In this document: positions 45,635-57,000 of the stretch, one piece after another
Numbering within the stretch: position 1 is the first letter of the stretch
Layout of the letters: each line of letters begins with the position of its first letter
NCBI GenBank assembly: GCA_027946555.1
Contig: JAPEVC010000168.1
Span: 1-64,000 of the forward strand
Origin: Gnomoniopsis sp. IMI 355080
Taxonomy: Eukaryota > Ascomycota > Sordariomycetes > Diaporthales > Gnomoniaceae
DNA length: 64,000 nt
Direction: 5' to 3'
Notes under the pieces: model-generated
Seen by the model: only the letters and a program-made list of their open reading frames with translations
Told to the model about the DNA's origin: nothing
Databases searched by the model: none
Program-made: the position numbers and the translations under genes

Positions 45635-48160
45635 ATGCCTCGAAACCGCCCAGCCACGACGGGCTACGAGCGCCTGGAGCAGGCCGACCACTCCGATGAG
45701 GACTCCGAAGACGACTTCATGGCGCGTAGCTTTGCCTCCCTGCAGAATCCGACAGCTCCTCGTTATGGAAACACATCCCAGCCGCGCCCACATTCAGGCA
45801 TGGTGTCTCCGCGCGGCCCTGGCGGCAGCGGCAGTGGGCCTAGCCGACCGGGCGGGGGCAGACAACGGAGCCATCGAAGGACACGCAGCAACTCTGGCGT
45901 TGATGTCAAGGCGATCAACGCGCGGCTGGAGCGATGGGCAGACGAGATTGCGGCCAAGTTCAAGAGGGGGAAGAAGGGCGGTCGCCACGGCGACGACGAG
46001 GACGAGAGGCTCGAGATCCACCACAGTGTTTTCCAGGCGCCCGAAGGCGTACGGCCTGCGACTGCGCAGAGCCTTGGTCGCCCGCAGCAGGGCGTCATGA
46101 GCAAGGAGGAGTTCGAGATGATTGTTGAGAGCGTGCGGCTGGCTATGGAGCAGGGCGTACAACCGCGCATGATCACGCAAGGTAGCTCAGGGAGCTATTT
46201 TGCTAGGAATCCAGACGGCAAGGTGGTGGGCGTATTCAAGCCGAAGGATGAAGAGCCGTATGCAGCGGGTAATCCGAAATGGAACAAATGGATTCACCGG
46301 AATTTGTTCCCTTGTTGCTTCGGCAGAGCATGGTGTGTATCTGTTCTAAGTGCTCTTGAATGTGTATTTTGGGGCACATTGCTAATTTTGAATAGTCTCA
46401 TTCCCAATCTCTCCTACGTGAGCGAAGCGGCGGCATACACGTTGGATTGCCAATTACGCACGAACATGGTACCATACACTGACGTCGTATGGCTTTCATC
46501 AAAATCTTTCCACTATCCTTTCTGGGATCGCTATAATTACTCCAGGAACAGGAAACCATTACCAGCGAAACCCGGCAGCTTTCAGGTTTTCCTCAAAGGC
46601 TTTAAAGACGCCAATATTTTCTTGCGGGAACACCCTTGGCCGGACCAGTACTTGTCAGGCTACAGGACTAATGAGACACACCGAAACAAGCGTAGGGGTT
46701 GGGGTGACAACTGTCGCACAATAACAGGCACCGCTCCCGACGACGGCCTTGATGAGGATGGAAATGAGACGCCGCCTCGCGTTCCTGGGCCGGGCAACTT
46801 CATGTGGACGGAGAATCTCAAGCAGGCTTTCCGAGAAGAGCTTGAGAAGCTCGTCATCTTGGACTACATCATGCGGAATACCGACCGAGGCTTGGACAAC
46901 TGGATGATCAAAGTCGACTGGCAAACAGAGGAGGTATCGATAGTTTCTGAACCAGTACAACTCAACACGGACACTTCAGCGCAAGAAGAAGGCCCGAGGC
47001 CGGTGGATCTGTCGCAGAGGAAACCCCAAGATCGGTCTTCGTACCCATACAAAGTCCAGAAGCCAATGAATGCATCGAGCCCCTCGGAGCGGCCAAGAGA
47101 ACCAAAAATCACCCTAGGGGCTATCGACAACTCATTATCATGGCCCTGGAAACATCCGGATGCTTGGCGCAGGTAAGTTGAATTCCATCAATGCAAGTGA
47201 CATAGGTTGCAAGGAGCTGACAGACCTTGTAGCTTCCCTTTCGGTTGGTTGTTTCTACCTGTAGATCTCATCGGCCGACCATTCTCTCAAAAGACACGAG
47301 ACCATTTCCTGCCACTACTGACCTCCACTGCTTGGTGGAGCCAGACCCAACACGCGCTCAGGAAGGTCTTCCAAATCGACCCTGACTTCCAGGAGAAAAT
47401 GTTTGCACGCCAAATTGCCGTTATGAAAGGCCAGGCGTGGAATGTTGTTGAGACGCTGAAGACGACTGACCACGGCCCACTGGAGCTGACTAGACGCGCA
47501 AAGGTATGCGTGTGGGACGATCTTGTCGAAATCCCTGTAGCCGTCCCCATGAGGGTGACATCGTCTGAGATGCGCCGTCGCACAGAAGAGGAGTTCCAGA
47601 AGGGTATCGAGGAAGAGATGGACATCGGCGCCGCCAATTCAACGTCGCCTTCTGCCGCAGACCTGCTTGGTATGACCAGCCCGCATACCGAAATGCCAAA
47701 CGCCGGTAGATTCGAGCTTTCGGGCAACGTCACCGACTCCGCTGTCGACGAGACTCAGTCCATAGAGGACTCACTCGGAGTTGCGACGAATGGCAACACC
47801 GCCGCCTCGTCCCCGACGCGTACAACTACCAATCGGCCGAAACTGCCGCGCAGCGCAGCGGGCGGGACGACGAGCTATCCTGGTCCAGGACCACAGCGTG
47901 CCCACTCCTCCATTAGCATCTATGCGACGCCCCGGCGCGAGCGACGCTACTCTTACGCGACGGCCATGGGCCGGCGTAATAGCCACACCATTGCTCAGCA
48001 ACTGCATGGCAGCAATGGGCGCCCCGGGTATGATGACGACGATGTTGCGGGAGATCTGGGCTATGCGGCAGCGGAGGGGATGGAGGGAAATCAAAGGAAG
48101 GTCATTGTAGAGAGGTTGGAGCCGGTGAAGGCGAGAAATCCTGTGTTCACGTGGTGCTAG
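45635..48160 (+). CDS. phosphatidylinositol 4-kinase type II (Lsb6-like)
   Basis: Three exons (45635-46332, 46396-47172, 47233-48160) give 800 residues, longer than yeast Lsb6 (607). The first about 175 residues are Ser/Gly/Arg-rich and probably disordered. The kinase follows: SSGSYFARNPDGKVVGVFKP holds the nucleotide loop and catalytic Lys (near 200), and LFPCCFGRAC LIPNLSYVSEAAA is the Cys-rich membrane-anchoring segment that is palmitoylated in animal relatives. Next are KPGSFQVFLKGFKDAN, DYIMRNTDRGLDNWMIK (catalytic loop, about 390-402) and AIDNSLSWPWKHPDAWR (the DxG-equivalent, here DNS). An insert of about 40 residues (from NKRRGWGDNCRT) precedes ENLKQAFREELE. The C-terminal 200 residues are low complexity. 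The enzyme makes PI4P on Golgi, endosomal and vacuolar membranes. The intron at 46333 falls inside the Cys motif and is frame-keeping. Confidence 0.95.
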
Positions 48161-48653
48161 GACGATCCGCTGGTGATGGGTTAGAGTACGTAGGGTGCAA
48201 GAGGCGCTATCCACTCAACGATGCGGTCTCATACAATACTCACTCTACGAGATGACTTGGGTGGTGTTCCCTCGGTCTCATTGGCTGCTGCATTGGATCA
48301 TGCGGTAGATAAAATGCATTGAATACTGGGCAACAGTATGAACGGAGTGAGTTCTTCAAATCTCTCTCGCAATACCACAGATAGGCTCTACAAATAGAAA
48401 GAGATTCGAGACTGCAGCGCCACGTGGGAATGTGCAGGGACCAGGGTGTCCCTGAGCTGCGGGAACTTGTGGTCGAAGCTCGAATATCTTCCGGAAATTT
48501 TGCAAACTCAAGCTACCAGTTCATCCTTCGAACCCACCTTTCCCTCAAGCACAGGCAGACCACGAATTATCTTACGCCCACTACCCAGCTTCGCCTACCT
48601 GCGTCGGACTTTCATAAAGATATAAATCCGACAGACTCCTCTGCGTAGCCAGC
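48161..48653. other. spacer and leader of the Aim41-like gene
   Basis: No gene seen. C/A-rich leader in the last 100 bases. Confidence 0.5.
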
Positions 48654-49253
48654 ATGGCCAGCAATATCAACGTGGCAATGCGCCAACTTGCATTTTCTCA
48701 AACCCGTCAATCCATCCTCCGAGCCCAGAACAAACCAAGATGCTTGTCTCTACACCGTTGTTACTCCGCTGAGGCAGCCTCAGCACCACCGCCACTCCTC
48801 TCCAAGCTCAAGACCGACCTCAAGACTGCCATGCGCGCAAAGGACGCACCACGCCTCGCCGTGCTGCGCAACGTCCTCGCCGCAACCACGAACGCTGCCA
48901 AGACCTCGAGTCCGATCAAGACGGACATACAGTTGATAACGTTGATGCGGAAGACGGCCAAGGGAAACCATGAGGCATTGGCAGAGGCGAAGGTGGCGAA
49001 TAGGCAGGATTTGGTCGAGAGGGAGGAGGCACAGCTGCGGGTCATTGACGAGTACGTTGCGGGCGCCGGAGTCAAGATTCTGGATGAGGACGAGCTCAGG
49101 GCGATAGTGGAGGAAGTAGTTCAGCGGAACGAGGGCAAGAAGCAGGGAGAAATAACGAAAGAGTTGATGAGCAGAGACTGGGACGCAGAGGGAAAGTTCG
49201 TGGACAAGGGCGTATTGGGCAAGATGCTGCAGGAGGTGTTGCAGAAGAAGTGA
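48654..49253 (+). CDS. AIM41: mitochondrial Aim41 / YqeY (GatB_Yqey) domain protein
   Basis: An intron-free frame of 199 residues. The first about 40 residues contain Arg, Gln and Ser but no acidic residue (RQLAFSQTRQSILRAQNK, CLSLHRCYSAEA), a typical mitochondrial presequence. The YqeY-type helical domain follows: LLSKLKTDLKTAMRAKDAPR, LAVLRNVLAATTNAAKT, ITLMRKTAKGNHEALAEAKV and GKFVDKGVLGKMLQEVLQKK. The family is related to the tail of GatB, the glutamyl-tRNA amidotransferase subunit. Yeast Aim41 is mitochondrial and its loss alters mtDNA inheritance; its biochemical role is not settled. Codon use is strongly C/G-ending in the N-terminal half. Confidence 0.9.
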   Translation: MASNINVAMRQLAFSQTRQSILRAQNKPRCLSLHRCYSAEAASAPPPLLSKLKTDLKTAMRAKDAPRLAVLRNVLAATTNAAKTSSPIKTDIQLITLMRKTAKGNHEALAEAKVANRQDLVEREEAQLRVIDEYVAGAGVKILDEDELRAIVEEVVQRNEGKKQGEITKELMSRDWDAEGKFVDKGVLGKMLQEVLQKK

Positions 49254-49336
49254 GAGTAAGGTCTCAGAGCTGTATGACGAACCCTACCTCTCGAATCACA
49301 GGTTTAAAATGAGGGCCTTGGAGCTGAGATACACAT

Positions 49337-49416
49337 CGGCCTATGCTCCTACGCACCGGCCTATGCTCCTACGCACCGGCCTATGCTCCTACGCACCGGC
49401 CTATGCTCCTACGCAC
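49337..49416. repeat. 20-bp minisatellite, four perfect units
   Basis: CGGCCTATGCTCCTACGCAC is repeated four times head to tail without mismatch, 84 bases after the AIM41 stop. Perfect identity points to recent expansion, so copy number probably varies between strains. Confidence 0.95.
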
Positions 49417-50868
49417 CAGAGAAAGGTCGGTATGTGCAAAGGCTTGTACGACCACACGGGCAAGGACTAGACCCATGCTATCGGATGCGAAAGAGAAACG
49501 GCATGAGCCTGCCGCGAGAGCCCTATGATAATCTCACCTTGAAAGAAATGATCTGACACCATCGCCTGCCGACATCCTCTTGGCTTTGAATATGTTGGTG
49601 AATTAGGCTACTGGAACAGAAGCTGGTTGGCCTACTCAAGCAGCAAATGGAAAGGTTGGTAATTGCCTTTTTGCCTATGAAATACTCTTGAACAGATCGT
49701 GCTGTGGATAGTTTCTCCAGCATGTTATACAGCCGAGAGTTACTTTTGAGCCTTACTTCGTGAATCTTCTTGGTGGGTGCTTGTAAAGGAATGGCTGGCC
49801 CAAGGCATGACATAGCCGCAGAGACATTGGTGGTCTGCTCAGGCCCTCAACGAAGAGACATATGAAGTAAGCGAAGACTACAACTGAACATGCGTACTAC
49901 TCACGAGTGGCCATTGACATGCCTAGGTAACGCAAATCCTAGACTCATATTGTCTCTAGCACAAACCTCGCTCCAGCACGCCAAGGTTGCGCCTGTGCGG
50001 CACGAGTGAGGCCATTTGGAAGCCATGCGCATGACGAAGCCATGTGGGCAGCATGAACCTCGACCCATCGAGGTCTCGGGGAACGCAGTGTCGCCGTCTT
50101 CCGTTTCAAACAAACCGAATGCTTGGTCGGTTGTTTCGGCCCTTTGGCAGGTCCCTCAGCCTCTTTGCCTGAATCGCTGGGCCTTGGCCATTCGTCAAGC
50201 TGACGCTTCATCCTAACTTGCGGCCGGTTCTGTCAATGCAGGTCAGGTGCGTAGGTGCGAAAGTGGTAGAGCTTTGATCTACAGAGCCAAGTCGCGCTGT
50301 AATTAGAGTGTCCTTCAACACTCTCGTGTGCTGAGGGCAGTGCATAACGGTCTCCATTGGCAAGTCCACAATTACCCCTATACCAAGCCCTGGAGCTGAT
50401 TCACCCTATTTTTATTTTGTTTGCGGTCTCCATTTGACCCAAGCAAATCTCCCCAGGGGGGTTATTTCCTTTAGGTCCGGGGGCTCCGATTGACTCTGGT
50501 ATTTAAAGCATGTGAAGCCCGTCAATATTTCATCAACGACTTGGCCCCGTGAGCTGATGTCGTGCGATTCCACCGGATTCTGAAGCAACTAGCACGGAAG
50601 ATTGCATCGTTCGGTGCGACAACGCCATTACTCGATCGATTCGGGTAGTTAGTCGTCTGTGACCACTGACCGAGCGCTTGTCTTGTCGTGGTGTCATAAA
50701 AGGACAAAGGGCCTTACTCTTCGTCTAAAGAATCTCCACCCACACACGGCGCTTCGTTCGTCCTCCCGGCCCATTTTCACTGTGTTCCCAAACGGGGTCG
50801 AATACTTGCTTTCTGCGCATTTTGAGTAAGGATCATCATCTACGGGGACTTGCCTAAGTTATTCGAAA
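49417..50868. other. intergenic region
   Basis: No supported gene. A TATTTAAA word at 50501-50508 and a C/T-rich stretch at 50740-50790 could belong to the promoter and leader of the gene at 50869. Confidence 0.45.
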
Positions 50869-51691
50869 ATGGATCGCGCTACGACATCCTCCAGGGGAGA
50901 CTTTTACACGGTCGACCTACTTTCTACCTCGTCCCCCGACCCGGAAGCTCGAGGCCGCAAGCGGCGCCGCGATCCACTTAACCCCTTTTCGCTACCACGG
51001 CACAAGCCGTCAGCCGAGTCGAGCACCTTGCGCGGGCGGTGCAGGCACCGCAGTGCGTCACGGATGCACCTGATGTCAACAATCACCACCACCACCACCA
51101 GCAGCGCCATCACAAACCACACGACGTCCCACCGCACGGGCCGGGAGTCGCCGGAGCTGCTTTCGCCGGCCGCGGCGGAGAATCACCATCATCATCACCA
51201 CCGTCGCAGCCATAGTCCGTCGCGGTCAAGGTCGCCTGGTGCAAGCCAGGTCGAGGCGGAGGTGTTGTTGGTGGTGACGGGACAGAGGCGGCGGCAGACG
51301 CGACGGCAGAGGACGCAGAGTCGTGGCCGAAGGCATGCGTTGGAGGGGGCTTTGGCATCGGCGGCGCAGACTGGGAGGCCGAAGCTGGGATTCGAAGGGT
51401 GGGTGAAGGAGGCTGGCGGGATGGACAAAGATTGATTGCTACAGAACGTTCAATTCAAGACTTTGAGGCCGGTATGCTCGGCTGATCCAATGAGACAAAA
51501 GAAGGACCCCATGATTTGGGCTCGACTGGAATGAAAAGTTGGACAGGAAGCGTCGACGCGGAATATCGCAGTCGGACCTAGAGAAGACCAGTCAGGAACT
51601 TCAGCAAGGGCGGACATGGGACGACATCAGGCTCTCTCAGATTGTTGAGAGGATTGATTCCGTGGAGGCTGTTATGCAAAGGTGGGAATAG
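50869..51691 (+). pseudogene. Arg/Ser/His-rich nuclear-type protein gene, possibly broken by one TGA
   Basis: An ATG in good context (GAAAATGG) opens a 188-codon frame: MDRATTSSRGDFYTVDLLST, a basic RGRKRRRD nuclear-signal-like patch, Thr and His runs, a Ser-Arg stretch (RRSHSPSRSRSPGAS) and more basic sequence, ending at TGA 51433-51435. The frame continues past that TGA (LLQNVQFKTLRP) to a donor GTATGC at 51472. After a 67-nt intron (branch-like GCTGAT, acceptor AAAAG at 51538) it resumes as LDRKRRRGISQSDLEKTSQE...RTWDDIRLSQIVERIDSVEA and ends at TAG 51691. The second piece is clearly protein-like. So either the gene is a full-length one with a single nonsense codon, or the first exon ends earlier by another splice. 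Family not recognised. I list it as a pseudogene only on the plain reading of the TGA. Confidence 0.45.
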
Positions 51692-53636
51692 GCAGTCAAT
51701 CGGAGACGATTCCATCGGTACAGCATTTCAAGGGTTCGGCCTAAGAGGCCCGGATAGATCGGTCTACATAGCATAGTTGAAGCTCTAGGCAGTCAGGTCG
51801 ATCATATTCAGTCATCATTTGCAAACCCGATGAAACAACTTCCCATCCGCACTGGCCCGCATATTAATATCGCGGCCCGCTGCGTTTTACACACCGGTAC
51901 GGAGAGATTCTGGGTCACGCGGACGAGACACGAGACATGTGATGGCTCCACTTCCTATTGTTGTCGAGCGGGTTTGCGCAGACACTCCAACACTCCACCA
52001 CGTGCGCAAAGGCTCAGTGACTCTATATTTGCATAAGTTGCATGTCGCAAAACTTGGGACTTTGATTGTGGCACTTTGGTGTCAGCTGGTGAGTGCTGCC
52101 TACGCGAATGTATCACTGGAGTTTCTTGCGTTATGTACTTAGCTAGGTACCTGTGCCAAATGCGAAAATGGCGGTGCTGGACCAAGCATTCAGCTAAGGC
52201 GTGCAGCATGACACTGGACTCCTGGATGGCTTGTATTCAGGTGTGATTTGTCCCTAGGCATGTGCATGCTAGTCGTCTTCGTATATGTATACCGTAAAGA
52301 ATGATTCAAGAGAACAACAGTTTGTGAGTATTCAGATATCTCAGCAAAGACTTGGCGAGGAGCCATGTCACCATATGTACATACATACCTAGCTCAGATA
52401 CACAGTCTTGATACTTACCTGTATGTAGTGGCTATTGGAAATGAGGGGAGACGCTGGGAACTTTTCAGCTTCTATGCATGGACACTACGGTAATAAAGTA
52501 AGCTGGGAATTGTGAAATCTTTCGGCCGAGATGTGACCACAATTCCTGGCCATCCGGTGATATGTACCGTAGTGTCCATGGACATAGTACTTGAATTAGA
52601 AGCTGCATGCTCATCAGGTGGACGATCTGTCTTGGGCCCCACCTCAGTTTACACCGTGGGGGTCAGGCTTGTCAGGGATGCGCTTCCGGCGCCTCGACTG
52701 CCCCGCGATACCATAGGGCACGTGGACGGTCAGGTTTCTGTTAGTGCGGTCCGTGATTGACGACCTTTGATAACCACCTCAGAATAAGGACGACATCTCA
52801 TGGTCCGTCCATGCCATTCCTTTCATACCATCGGGCAGTGGTTGGTAGCAGATCTATACGCGACGGTATCGGACCTGTCGGACGTGGCTGATCGTTTTCT
52901 ACACGATAGTCTTGCCCATATTTCTGGTACTTGTATTCCACAGTACTTGCGTCTCATATCTCATATTGCTTGCGCCACCAGAGAGACTGTCGTCCTGCGT
53001 CTTGGGTCCTCCTCCTGTTCCGGTGGCTTTCGATCCCAGTCTGGCTGTCTCCTCGGTGCTGGAAGTGTGGAGGGGTGGATTGGAACAGATGGGGTGGCTA
53101 TTTTCGTGACTGTTCTACAACTCTCATCTTCATCTACTCTTCAACTCTTTTGCAGGGGTCCCACTCTGCATCACGCCTTCACGCCTTCACTACCACCAGG
53201 TGGGTCTTCCTGGAATAGTCTCCCTTCTTCTTCACCATCAACAAATTCCAACGGCGCGATCGCTGTAAACGGCTACCAACGACAAGAACCCAGGTCGCCA
53301 ACTCCCAAAATTGACAGCGACCGGCAATTCCTTACTTGGCCAACCCGACCTTCGCCCCCAACATCCTTATTTGCAGACCACCTCAATCCTTGGCCTCGAT
53401 CTTCTCCTGCCTTTGACAACGATTTCCCTATGTGGCTCCAACAGCTTTCTTCAACCAGACCAACAAAAACAACATCGATTCTCTGAGCAGAGCTAGTCAG
53501 CTCTTCATAACAGACTGGTTGCTTTGGCATGCAGTCGTCAGACTCACTCACCTACATCTAGCTTCACAAAGTTCACCTCACATTCAAGTCAACAACCACC
53601 ACATACTTGAGCCAGGTTCCAAGTCCACATGCCAAA
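51692..53636. other. intergenic region and helicase leader
   Basis: Contains the inverted repeat at 52466-52605. From about 52900 it is C/T- and later C/A-rich, as expected of a long 5-prime leader of the helicase gene. The 228-codon frame at 52800-53486 is Ser/Pro/Thr-rich with no domain and is probably fortuitous. Confidence 0.45.
52466..52605. repeat. long imperfect inverted repeat (hairpin-forming)
   Basis: Three nested arm pairs: CAGCTTCTA (52466-52474) with TAGAAGCTG (52597-52605); CATGGACACTACGGTA (52477-52492) with TACCGTAGTGTCCATG (52565-52580), 16 of 16; and GGAATTGTG (52506-52514) with CACAATTCC (52538-52546). The centre is about 23 nt. It could be a small non-autonomous DNA element, a hairpin RNA, or a regulatory palindrome. 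Confidence 0.8.
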
Positions 53637-54056
53637 ATGGCATCGTTGAACAAACAAAACAATGAGAATGGTAATGCTTATTTCCTTCCTATCGCCAAAT
53701 CCTCTCCAACACAGGCTACCATCTCAAACAACACCAACTGTGCTATCACCAACCTGCCGCTCACCACACTCTCTCTACGAGAGGCGCCACTAACCCTGCT
53801 CATGACATCGATACTGTTCCTTAGTCCAGTGGCTGTTAGGATCAGGACGAGAAAGTCACAGCTGAGAACAAGGTTTCTCGGGTGATTTGAGAGGGTGAGG
53901 TCCATCCTCAGGGAAATGCTCCCCACAAGATCAAGGCTATTCTTGAGAACACTGTTTCTCTCAAACCTGCCACTCTCAACTTATCAGCCAGAGTGCAATC
54001 AATATGGGCAGGAATGATGAGCTTCCAGCTGCCAAATACCCTGAACTCCCTCTCAG

Positions 54057-57000
54057 ATGTCCACGGAGGGCAGCATGCCTTATTTCCATAATCACCAATC
54101 CACTCTCTTCATTCGCAATGCTTACTTCTATGAATACCAAGGTGAACCCTCCAACTCCAGCAATGGCATAAACGGCCCTTCAAATGGCTTATTCCAACAG
54201 CCATGGATGAATCCCGCCCTTCTCCTCAACCCTACAGGAAAGCACCGAAATGCTGTACAGCCAGGAGCGGGTCCCAAGGGCTTTCAACAACGTGGATCAA
54301 CCCCTCAACCTAACCTGACATTTGAGTTCACCAATGATGAGTACACTAACGCCAACGGCTTTGGTATGGCAAATGCTCTTCCGAGAGACTCAAGGGACCA
54401 GTATGATTCAGGTGTCCAGTACTTGAATTCAAACCAGATCACGCCAAGCAACCCATCAGCGCCGTCCAACTCCCAAGACTTTTCTGGCAGTGACCCATCA
54501 GCATCCCCATATTCGATTCCGCACCATATGGCGACTGTGGCACACAGCCTACCCAATTCGCCTCATCAATCCACGCCAGAACTCACTCCGAACGGCATGG
54601 GATCCATGATAGAGCGCATGAACAACGTGCAGGACCGAAATACTGTGCCTATGGCAAAGCGGCAGAAGATGATGAGCGATGACGACAGCGAGGTTGAACG
54701 AAAAAAAGGGTTTTCTACTGGCAGCAGCGGTATTCTGTCTGGTTATGTGAAAGAGAAACAGCGCGAGGCCCAGTCGCATAGCGCTCCTGCTTCAGGGAAG
54801 CCACATGCCCTGCTTGACTTGACTGGTGGTAATTATTCCCTTTTTCCTTGACAGATGACAAGGTGCTGGGGTCTTGCTGACCAGCATTAGATGATGACGA
54901 CCTGGCCCCTGTGATCAAGGACCCAAAAGAGGAGGAGGTATGTTTTGGCATGATTGCGGGAGCATCAGTCAATTGCCACATTGTACCGTCACCCAAGCCA
55001 GGCTCCAGAACCTTGACTCCTGGGAGCTGGCCTCAGGTCAAGGTGGTCCTTCGGAGACTTGATGGAGACAAGACCCGTACCATCAACGTGGTTGATCACA
55101 CGCGGATCGTCATTGGCAAGCTGAATGACAAGATTGCCAAAGGCCTCATTCCGCTGATTGAGGCACGTATGCTTGGCATTCGCACTGACGCTATGATCGG
55201 CACACGTCGTCGCCTGCCTGACGAAGAAGCGGGCAAGCCCATCTCTCGCTCCTACAATCTGCAGCTGATGCTCTATGGCAAGCAGAAACATGCCAGAACG
55301 ATTGCGAGGCACTTTTCGCAACCCGAAGTTGGTCTGAACCTTCTGAGCCCAACAAGAGTGGACAAGGGAATCCGTGTCTTCAACCCCCTGGCAAAGGAGA
55401 ACCGTCCTGCTCCGACGCCTCGAACTTATGAAGCCCCTCCACCCCCTCCGGTGGTGCGAACCGAGGAACAGGTCCGCGCCGATATTTTCAGTGTCTTTGA
55501 CACTCTGACAGATACCGAGCAGCTCCCCGAGTCCGAGCCCGATGCTCGTATCATGACTCCGCTTCTGAGACACCAAAAGCAGGCTCTGTACTTCATGAAG
55601 GGTCGTGAGGATCCGACTGAGACTCTTGATCAACTCTGGAAGAGAAACGTCGATGCTCGTGGCCAGACTGCTTACTACAACGTCATCACCAACCAACGCT
55701 CTTACGCGCCTCCAGCCAAGGCTCAGGGGGGGATTCTTGCGGATATGATGGGCCTGGGAAAGACATTGAGCATCCTCTCCTTGCTTGCTTCCACGTCATC
55801 TGAGTCGGTGGAATGGGCTAACACGCCTCCCGATCGCCCCGACGCTCCGGATCAGAGCCGACGGTCGAACTCGTTTCAACCACCTCAAGCTGATCAGCTT
55901 GGCCTCACCAAGGTCAAGAGAAATGCCAAGGCTACTTTGCTGATTTGCCCACTTAGCACAATCACAAATTGGGAAGAACAAATAAAGCAGCACATACGGC
56001 CAGGTGGCGTCTCCTACCACATCTACCATGGTCCTAACCGGACCAAAGAACTGAACAAGCTGGCCAATTTTGATCTCGTCATTACAACCTATGGATCCGT
56101 CTCCAGCGAGCTCAGCGCTCGCGTCTCCCACAAGGCTACGCCTAAGCCATTGGAGGAAATTGGCTGGTTCAGAATTGTTCTCGACGAGGCGCACATGATC
56201 CGTGAACAGACTACCCTGCAGTTCAAGGCCATCTGTCGTCTCCAGGCCAGTCGTCGTTGGGCTGTTACGGGCACTCCAGTCCAAAACAAGCTTGACGATC
56301 TGGGCTCTCTCCTTGCTTTCTTAAGAATCAAGCCTTTTCATGACCGCACTGTGTTCAATCAACACATTGTCCAGCCTTTCAAGATCTGCGATGAGGGCGT
56401 CGTTCCTAAGCTTCGTCTTCTGGTAGACACGATTACCCTCAGACGGATGAAGGACAAGATCGACATCCCCGCTCGCCACGATCAACTGGTCAAACTGCAA
56501 TTCTCAGCAGAGGAGCGCCGGCTGTATGACGCCTTTTCGAAAGACGCTGCTCTCCGCGTCAGCGTACTTGCTGGTCGCAACGATCGTTTGGTGGGTGGAA
56601 ACAAATACATCCACATCCTGAAGGCCATTCTCCGACTGCGCTTGTACTGCTCTGGTGGCAAGGATCTGTTAAGCGAGGGGGACATGCGTGTGTTGGAGGG
56701 AATGAGCTCCGAGGCACCCATCGATATCGACAGTGACGACGATGATGACAAGCCAGAGCTTACCGAAACCAAGGCATACGAAATGTACAACCTTATGCAA
56801 GATACCGGAGGAGACAGCTGCATTGTATGCAACCAGAAGCTTGGTGTGAAAGAGGCTGCCAACATCGAGTCAGAGCGCCAGGAAGAGGTTATTGGCCACA
56901 TGACGCCCTGCTACCATCTGCTCTGCACGTCTTGCGTACCAACATTTGGCGGAGTCTGCCCGTGCGGCGTTGCCGCCATCACCACCCTACCCCTTCGGTC

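Noticed and set aside
49337..49416. CRISPR-like repeat array
   Set aside because: Units are directly abutting with no spacers and the genome is eukaryotic; it is a minisatellite.
52800..53486. 228-codon frame before the helicase
   Set aside because: Ser/Thr/Pro-rich throughout, as any frame in C/T-rich leader DNA would be; no domain.
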